From: Siphlonurus alternatus
Lineage: Eukaryota; Arthropoda; Insecta; Ephemeroptera; Siphlonuridae
Assembly: GCA_949825025.1 (NCBI GenBank)
Contig: OX463778.1
Span: 9,662,733-9,726,732, forward strand
Length of the DNA: 64,000 bases
Direction of reading: 5' to 3'
Part shown: positions 57,539 through 64,000 of the stretch, one piece after another
Layout of the letters: every line of letters starts with the position of its first letter
How positions within the stretch are numbered: position 1 is the first letter of the stretch
Notes under the pieces: generated by a model
What the model was told of the DNA's origin: nothing
Seen by the model: the letters and a program-made list of their open reading frames with translations, nothing else
Databases searched by the model: none
Position numbers and translations under genes: made by a program

Positions 57539-60106
57539 TTAGTCCCTCTTAACAAGCTGCTTGACCCTGTTACACGCTCTGAGAGTGCGGGATGGGATGC
57601 TTTCCTTCTCGGGCTGCTGGCTGGGCGGCTTCTTCTTACTCTGAATTTTCACCACCTCCTGTTGTTTTGTTGCTTGCTCCTGCTTTTTGCGATGGGTGGC
57701 CTTGAGCTCCAGCTTTAACTTTTCATTCTCAACTTGAATTCCTTCTTTTTCATGTTTTAAATTTTTTATTAGATTATTTTGATTTTCAGTTTCATTATGA
57801 AGTTCTTTGCATTTATCTTTCAGTTGCTTGTTCATTCTGATGTGCTTCATAACTTTTGTGATTAATCCTTGATTTTTAAGCCTCAAGCTAGTACATTCCT
57901 TTGCATTTTCTATAGCGTCAGACGTTTTTTGAGCCATGTCTTTATTATATGACAGTTGAAGGTCATTTATTTTTTTTATAAACTTTTTATTTACAACTTG
58001 CAACTTTTCTATCTTTAATTCTCTCTGAGCCAGTAGCATGCTGATCTCATGATTTTCCTTCGCCATCTTTTTGGCATTGGATGAGAGCAAAGCTTCAACG
58101 CACTTCAGTCTCTCTGCTTGAATGTAAAACTTTCGTCGTTGCGACGACTCCGAGACAAGGTCGCCTCGTAGTTTGTGGTAATCTGCTGTTAATGTGCAGA
58201 ATCTGCTCCGCAGGTCAGCTTGAATTTTCATGACAATTTCATTTTGTTTTTCCAGTACTTGTTTTGTTTCTTGAGAAGTTATCAACTCTTTTCTCAACAT
58301 TGTAAGCTCTTCATCCAGTTTATTGCAGTTATCTGTCAAGTGGCGTAGTTTTTCATTCTGGGAGCTTTTCTCCATCTCCAGTAATGCTAACTGATTTGTT
58401 GCTTCATGGAGTAATGAATTTTCATTAGTTAGCTCATTCATAGACTTTATCAAATTTTTTTTCTCCTCTTCCACAGATAATAATTTTTTTGTACTAGTTT
58501 TTATTTTTATTTCTAATTGTTCCAAGTCATTCTCCAATAGCTTACATTTTCCCATTAATTCATTGTTATGTTGGTTAAATTTTTCTGCAAGATTTTTTAA
58601 TTTTGTGCATTCATTTACTGATACTCCCAATGATTGATGTACATTGTTTAGTGTATCGCAATGCTGCTCTGTTAAGGCAATTTTTTTTTCTTTTTGTGAA
58701 AGGTTATTATTTAATACCTTTATGTGATGTTCAAGATTTAATATATTTTGAGCTTGATCTTGATTTTCCTTGTGTAATTTTTCAGATGCTATGTTCAACC
58801 TTTTTATTACTTCTTCACATTTATTCAACTTTGCTGTTAACATGTCATGTTCCTGCTGTAAATTTGTGAACTGTACTCTTTTCATATTTAGCTCAATATT
58901 TTTTATTCCAAGTTCTTTTTCTGTTACCTTGATATGCTGTATTGCTATTTCCTTTTCATGCATTATCTTATTTTTTGCTGCAATAGCTTCTTTGTACTCA
59001 CTCAGATGTTTAGAAAGCTGTTTTTGTAGCTCGGACTCAATTTTTTTCTGCGCGTTTACTTGCAATTTATGAGTTGTTATAGTTTCCTCGAGTTTTTCTT
59101 GCAAACTGTCACTCTGAGACTTCAGGTTGTCTCTTTCCTCCAGCTTGTGACGTGCCTCGTTGGCTTCTTTTTGCAGTACAATGTTTTCACCACTAAGTCT
59201 ACTCTTTTCTGCAGCACTTGCATCAGCTAAAATTTTCAGGTCATCAAATAATTTTACAAACGTTGATATTTCTTGTATTTTCTCATCTCTGTCTTGAGTA
59301 ACCTTTTCTAATTTTCTTTTTAAATCATCACACTTCTTTCTATTGACACTTTCGTCATGTTCCATTAAATTCAATATTTTTAATTTCTCTGTTTCAAGAA
59401 TGATTATTTTTTGTTCAAATAATGAAATCTCTTTTTTTAGAGTTTCAGTATGTTCAGCCTTCTGTGAGAACTGTTGTGACATTATATTTTGTAGTTCTTC
59501 TTTTGCTTCGGAAAGTTTTTCCTGCAGGCTTTCTTTGCATTGCTTCAATTCGTTCTCCTTGATTTCCATGTCAGTTTTGTTTTTAGCATCTAGTTCATGA
59601 TAATTTGAAGCAAGCTTTGACAACATTTGTTTCAGTACATGGTTTTTGTAATTAACTTTTTCTGTCATATTTTTTTCTTCATTTATTTCTGCTTCTTTTT
59701 TTTGTAACTGCCTAGTTAGGTTTTCCATTGCACCAATATATTTTGATTCATTTGCATCTAACTTGCACGTTGGTAGAATTATTTTCTTTGATATTTCTTT
59801 GTTTAAAAAATTAATACTGTTTCCTTCTATTGCTTTTAAATCTTTGAATAATTTGTTTTTAATTTTTATTAATTTGTTGACATGGTTTAGATTTTTTTTG
59901 CATTTCTTCAGATTTTTTGTTGCTTTAATTAAATACACTAGTTTCTCAATTTCTAGTCTAATTTTTATGCAAATCATAATTTTTCGTTCTTCCTCTTGCT
60001 CTTGCATTTTTTGTTGATCATCCTCGTTGATGCACCTTAATGTTGAACAAAGTTCTGCACCTTCGTAGTTATCCGCGGGACACTGAAACATATTTATACT
60101 TTCCAT
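57539..60106 (-). CDS. Intronless 855-residue coiled-coil protein, intact (unit 4)
   Basis: The predicted protein is the same as the unit 3 copy over all 855 residues. One base differs just outside the gene (CTTGTTATG for CTTGTAATG near 57517), so the two copies are not simple duplicates in the assembly. The leader repeats at 60125-60340 are also kept. Units 3 and 4 are the only potentially functional copies seen. Confidence 0.82.
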   Translation of the reverse strand: MESINMFQCPADNYEGAELCSTLRCINEDDQQKMQEQEEERKIMICIKIRLEIEKLVYLIKATKNLKKCKKNLNHVNKLIKIKNKLFKDLKAIEGNSINFLNKEISKKIILPTCKLDANESKYIGAMENLTRQLQKKEAEINEEKNMTEKVNYKNHVLKQMLSKLASNYHELDAKNKTDMEIKENELKQCKESLQEKLSEAKEELQNIMSQQFSQKAEHTETLKKEISLFEQKIIILETEKLKILNLMEHDESVNRKKCDDLKRKLEKVTQDRDEKIQEISTFVKLFDDLKILADASAAEKSRLSGENIVLQKEANEARHKLEERDNLKSQSDSLQEKLEETITTHKLQVNAQKKIESELQKQLSKHLSEYKEAIAAKNKIMHEKEIAIQHIKVTEKELGIKNIELNMKRVQFTNLQQEHDMLTAKLNKCEEVIKRLNIASEKLHKENQDQAQNILNLEHHIKVLNNNLSQKEKKIALTEQHCDTLNNVHQSLGVSVNECTKLKNLAEKFNQHNNELMGKCKLLENDLEQLEIKIKTSTKKLLSVEEEKKNLIKSMNELTNENSLLHEATNQLALLEMEKSSQNEKLRHLTDNCNKLDEELTMLRKELITSQETKQVLEKQNEIVMKIQADLRSRFCTLTADYHKLRGDLVSESSQRRKFYIQAERLKCVEALLSSNAKKMAKENHEISMLLAQRELKIEKLQVVNKKFIKKINDLQLSYNKDMAQKTSDAIENAKECTSLRLKNQGLITKVMKHIRMNKQLKDKCKELHNETENQNNLIKNLKHEKEGIQVENEKLKLELKATHRKKQEQATKQQEVVKIQSKKKPPSQQPEKESIPSRTLRACNRVKQLVKRD

Positions 60107-60124
60107 GGATAGCTAGTCGATGTA

Positions 60125-60340
60125 AAAATCTCCTCAGCCAGTCAAGGCAAAGGAGATTTTCTTTACAGCAAATTGTGAAATATTAAGAAAAGGAAAAAGT
60201 TTGTCGGCCAACAAAGGCGAACAACACTTTCAAAAATCTCCTCAGCCAGTCAAGGCAAAGGAGATTTTTTTTACAACGAATTGGGAAATATCAAGAAAAG
60301 TAAAAAGCTTGTTGGCCAGCAAAGGCGAACAACACTTTTC
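60125..60340 (-). repeat. 108-bp leader repeats (unit 4)
   Basis: Same block, here upstream of an intact coiled-coil ORF. Confidence 0.75.
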
Positions 60341-60494
60341 ACTTATAAAATTTAAACTTTAAAAGTCAAATTTTTAGGTAGTTAATCAATTTGTAGTTGA
60401 ACGATTTTTGTTGCGACTGATCCACTCGACTACAACAGGAGAATTAAAAGCTCTGAGATCTATAATAGGCGCAACAATTAAAAGTTTGTTTGAT

Positions 60495-61757
60495 TTTTCA
60501 AAACTAAAACCTATAAATGCGCAACAATTAAAGTTTGTTGATTTTTTAAAATTGAAATTAAGAATGAACAATAAATAAACCAATTGTTATCGCGCGTATA
60601 ATTAGTATTATATAAAAGCAAGCACAAATGTCAATATATATCTTGTATGTATCTCCTTCTATTTAAATAATTTTATAAATGAAAATGTAATTAATGATTA
60701 GAAAATAAACGTGCGTGCCATATTAATATATATTACATGGAAACGCGCGCGGCATCAGCGATATATTAATTCTCACGGCGATCGAGTGGTGATAATTTTT
60801 TGTTTCATGTTTAATATATATGTAGACGTCTCAGTAAAAATTACGTTGATAATATGAGTGCTGTATTTGAATAGCTAGCTTGACCTATATATAGGCCGGG
60901 TGAGTAAAATACGTAGTGTACGTTGTTCAAATTAATTCACATTTTTTTGCGGAGAGTCGGTGGTCGGTGAACATTATATATACTGTTTGAATTTCCCATG
61001 CAATCACAAGGTTGGCTTTATTTTTCATATGTATAAGTTATAGACGTACTGTATGTTTAAATTTGGAGCGGGTGGGGGGGACAGCTAGGGGGCAATTAAG
61101 ATTACTCTACACTCTACACGCTCTACATAAGGTTTGACGCTCTGCCATCTTGGCGCAGCTTTTGTTAGGGCCTGTGTGTGACGTCACGACCAATCACTGA
61201 CTGCATGCCACGAAATAGGCTCGAGAGTGACTTTTCTCTCTGATTGGTCCTGCGCAAACTGGACGAAAATATGAACCTATTAAGCGTCCAACCTTAGGAA
61301 AGTAGATAGTAGAGTTAAGGATTTTAAACCTAAACTACGAGCTTTTTCTAGAAGTCGCGAAACCAGTAACGCCCTCTCTGATTGGCCGTGACGTCACTGA
61401 GCCAAACCCCCTCCACTTACTTAGCCTGGCTCTGCCAGGGTTAAAAGTTGCGACTTTAGAGTTGCGACTTCTGTTTTGCGCCTAAACAGAAGTCGCAACT
61501 CCAAAGTCGCAACTTTTAACCCTGGCAGAGCCAGGCTAAGTAAGGGGTTTGGCTCAGTGACGTCACGGCCAATCAGAGAGGGCGTGACGTCACTGAGCCA
61601 AACCAACGTTCCTTTATACGTTCCTTTTTTTGTTCCTTTCGCGGTACAATGGGGCCTGAGAATTTAACGAAATTGACGCACGAAATGCGTGCGTGTCTTA
61701 ACCTGTATAAAGAAACCTTGAGCCAAACCCCCTATCCACTTACTTAGCCTGGCTCTG
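60495..61757. repeat. Tandem segmental duplication, unit 5, truncated
   Basis: Matches the first about 1.26 kb of the unit, then stops in mid-module at 61757 (after GCCTGGCTCTG), where the sequence becomes unrelated. It shares the full-length palindrome arm with unit 4. This is the right-hand boundary of the array. Confidence 0.95.
61372..61582. repeat. CRE/CCAAT palindrome, unit 5
   Basis: Complete-arm version like unit 4, with one base different in the left arm (TTTAGAG for TTTGGAG). The array ends 175 bp further on, inside the third copy of the arm module. Confidence 0.9.
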
Positions 61758-63530
61758 GGCCTACCAAACAAATGCCATTTTCATCGTGTGCCACAAAAAC
61801 AAATGAAGCTCTACTTTTAATGACGTGACATAACAGCGGGGGCGCTGGTAGTAAATGGTACTAATTACTTCAACTTTTACTCGTCAGAGTGCGCTACTGT
61901 ACAGAAGCTTAACCGCCTCTTCAGGACAAAATTGAAACTAAATCGAAGTTAGGCAACCCGCTAGACAATTTAGACGCGCAATTTTTAAGGGTTCTATTTA
62001 TTTTATGAGTCAGTAATTATATACAAAATAAAGCCTTTTACAATCAATCAGCTACTTAAATCAGCAACCACATAACGTGTTAAGTTATAAAGAGCTTTAC
62101 TAACACTGAATATCATTTGAAAACTGCTGAATTAAAAAAGAATTGAAAAAAATAATATTGAGATATTGCGGTATAGCCTCACTGCAAAAATACATTATTT
62201 TAAATTGCTGATTTTTTATTCTTGTGAAGACTATCATTAAAATTTAGTACTTACATTTAAAGAAATAATTAAAAAGAACACATTTTAACACATTTCAGAG
62301 CTCTGGTCCATGAATTACTAAAATGAGATGATTATGCGTTTTTGGTTTTAGTTTAGAAGAATTGTCTTCAATGTGCAGTCAAGCTTAAAATGCCGTTTTC
62401 TATTTTTCAATGATTTCTTTATTACTAAAGCAATAAAAATGAATTTTACACCAAACGATTTATTATTAAATTCTGTGTAACTATTGGTTGAAACATTTTT
62501 CTTGCCATTTTGTCCGAAAAAAGTTATTATCGAAATTGTTCGAAAAATTTCGGTTAAGGGGCGTAACAGTTAACTTGGCGCCAAAATTACCGCACAGCTG
62601 TTCGGAGAGAAGCCAAGTCTGCCGAGTCTCGTTTTATTAAATATGTAGTGTTTTTCTCGCTGCTGCCTTTAAAAGAGATACAAATATCAAGAAAATAAAA
62701 CATATTAAATGTGAGTATTATGTTTTTTATAAGAAGTGTAATGTTTTTCGTCTATAACCAAGCTAGCAAAGTTCACGGTGTGCAAATGGCTTATCACTCT
62801 TTCATCAATATGCATACTTGTGGATTATTTATTTGCACTACTCAAAAATTTACACTTAACTAGAGAATATCCTCTATTATACTGAAACTTAAATACTAGT
62901 TATACTTGTACATCATTTACATCGAAATTTACTGCCTGAGCTTTTTCGATCTAGAGCGTTTTAAAAGGTAAAGGTTTTTGGCAACTTCTGGCTCATTTTT
63001 CCAAATTGCCTTTTTTAAGAAAGTTAATGCTTATAAAATTATTGACTTATTTTACAGTAAATTGGGTAATGTGTATCCAAAATAGAAGGACAGTCTGTAA
63101 CTACATAGTAGGCTAGAATATATATGTCACTAAAAGACTGTGCAATTTGTGGGATGTTTTTATTAGTATGCATACACATGGCATACAGTGTGCATATATT
63201 ATGCATACATATGTATCTGCAGAGCTGTAGCTGCCATAGTAATTGTGGTGATTTATTAAAAGAATTCAGTACTGTGTTCTTATTTTAGCTAGAAATAAAA
63301 TTAATAAAATTGGTGTGAGATCTGCAGCTATGCAACCACATCCCACAGCTGAAGGAAAAACAGAGAAAAAGATACTAAAAGATTGGTGTTTACTGTTTTC
63401 TGATGACTTCATATTTTCTAGCAAGGCATTTCTATACACAACGAACCTGTTGTAGTTTACTGTTGAAACACATCATTAAATTTCTATAATTCCAGGTGCA
63501 TTTATATGCAGTGCTGAATTCTCACTACAG
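61758..63530. other. Single-copy right flank outside the array
   Basis: Not repeated elsewhere in the window. AT-rich and without recognised genes up to about 63530. GCCAAGTCTGCCGAGTCTCG near 62613 and an AATAAA near 62694 are the only notable words besides the E2F-type site. Confidence 0.6.
62575..62586. promoter_or_regulatory. E2F-type palindromic site TTGGCGCCAAAA
   Basis: TTGGCGCCAA is the classic symmetrical E2F/DP binding core. It stands in AT-rich DNA, in a locally GC-richer patch (62565-62635), as would be expected at the promoter of a cell-cycle gene. The downstream gene is not identified. Confidence 0.4.
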
Positions 63531-63768
63531 GTAGTGTGGCTTCTCGAAGCCTATTCTTCCCATGCTCATCTTACCAGCAAAACGAAAAGTGATGGTAAGA
63601 CCTTCCTCAACTCTAGCGTCTTAGACAGGTCACTGACCCCATGTTCTTGTGACAGGTACCAAGCTGAAGACGCTGATCTTGTCGGACAAGCTGCGTCCCA
63701 AAGAGTTGATGCCTCGCTATCTTGAGAACAGACCACGGCCGCTGACGTTGCAGCCTTCGCCAAGCTAG
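63531..63768 (+). CDS. Possible two-exon coding fragment, unrecognised
   Basis: A candidate exon 63531-63594 (acceptor ACTACAG, donor GGTAAG, phase 1) joins 63656-63768 (acceptor GACAG) in one frame. The second part reads TKLKTLILSDKLRPKELMP, then RYLENRPRPLTLQPSPS and a TAG. The intron would be only 61 bases. No family recognised. An opposite-strand frame of 105 codons (63883-63566) covers the same bases, so the strand is not certain. Confidence 0.3.
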
Positions 63769-64000
63769 AAGGCTCATCAGAGGTCATGGCATAGTCAGAT
63801 GCTAGTGTCGTCCTGCTGGTACCAGCAAAGTCTTTAGGTATGTACCGTGACTTATTGTTGCTAATGTGACATCCTTTTTGCAACCTTTTTTTTATCCAGG
63901 AATAAGTGGCATTTTTTTTTGTATAACGTTACATTTACTGTCTAATATTGTGCTAATGGACAACATACATGCATATAAAAATGTTTTATTACAGAAATTA

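Larger units (their letters stand above)
45488..60494. repeat. Tandem segmental duplication, unit 4 (15.0 kb)
   Basis: Full-length direct repeat that lacks the hAT-like and SINE-like insertions but has its own LINE insertion (46882-48643). It is the most divergent unit on the left side, with several private substitutions and small indels between 46280 and 50800. It keeps a 14-base stretch of the palindrome arm (near 46446) that units 1-3 have lost. Confidence 0.97.

Noticed and set aside
63566..63883. 105-codon minus-strand frame in the right flank
   Set aside because: Compositionally plausible, but no recognised domain, and the plus strand offers consistent splice sites. Left undecided and not annotated.

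Overview
The window is eukaryotic, most likely from an AT-rich invertebrate animal; the taxon cannot be fixed from the sequence. Evidence for this: GT-AG introns, exons of two eukaryotic housekeeping families (ASCC1 and RTF2), LINE-type reverse transcriptase, hAT-like and MITE-like DNA transposons, TA microsatellites and long A/T runs. There are no prokaryotic operons and no CRISPR.

Almost the whole window is one tandem segmental duplication. Four near-identical units of 13.2-16.1 kb follow head to tail (1-13214, 13215-29342, 29343-45487, 45488-60494). A fifth, truncated unit (60495-61757) breaks off abruptly into unrelated single-copy DNA (61758-64000). Each unit holds, in order: a CRE/CCAAT-box palindromic region; a 5'-truncated, lesion-bearing ASCC1-like gene fragment on + (five exons, both 2H-phosphoesterase HxT motifs visible); a 3'-truncated RTF2-like fragment on + that starts 5 bp later; two palindromic MITE-like elements; a tandem-CRE plus TATA promoter-like block; a (TA)n tract; and an intronless 855-codon coiled-coil gene on -, whose leader carries two 108-bp repeats with hairpins.

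The units differ mainly by insertions with clean empty sites in sister units. Units 2 and 3 carry a 2267-bp hAT-like non-autonomous element (8-bp target duplication) with subterminal arrays of self-complementary ATCCGGAT words, and a 608-bp SINE-like insertion (14-bp duplication). Unit 4 alone carries a 1762-bp 5'-truncated LINE with an RT domain (13-bp duplication). The coiled-coil gene is open in units 3 and 4 but carries the same 2-bp frameshift in units 1 and 2.

Markers left of the (TA)n tract group units 2 and 3 together, while markers right of it group 1 with 2 and 3 with 4. This is explained if the true duplication unit starts and ends near the (TA)n tract, between about 9.2 and 11.0 kb of unit 1. 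The only gene in the repeat that looks complete is the coiled-coil ORF, so the array effectively amplifies that gene together with broken pieces of ASCC1 and RTF2. The right flank contains an E2F-type palindrome and two weak exon candidates.
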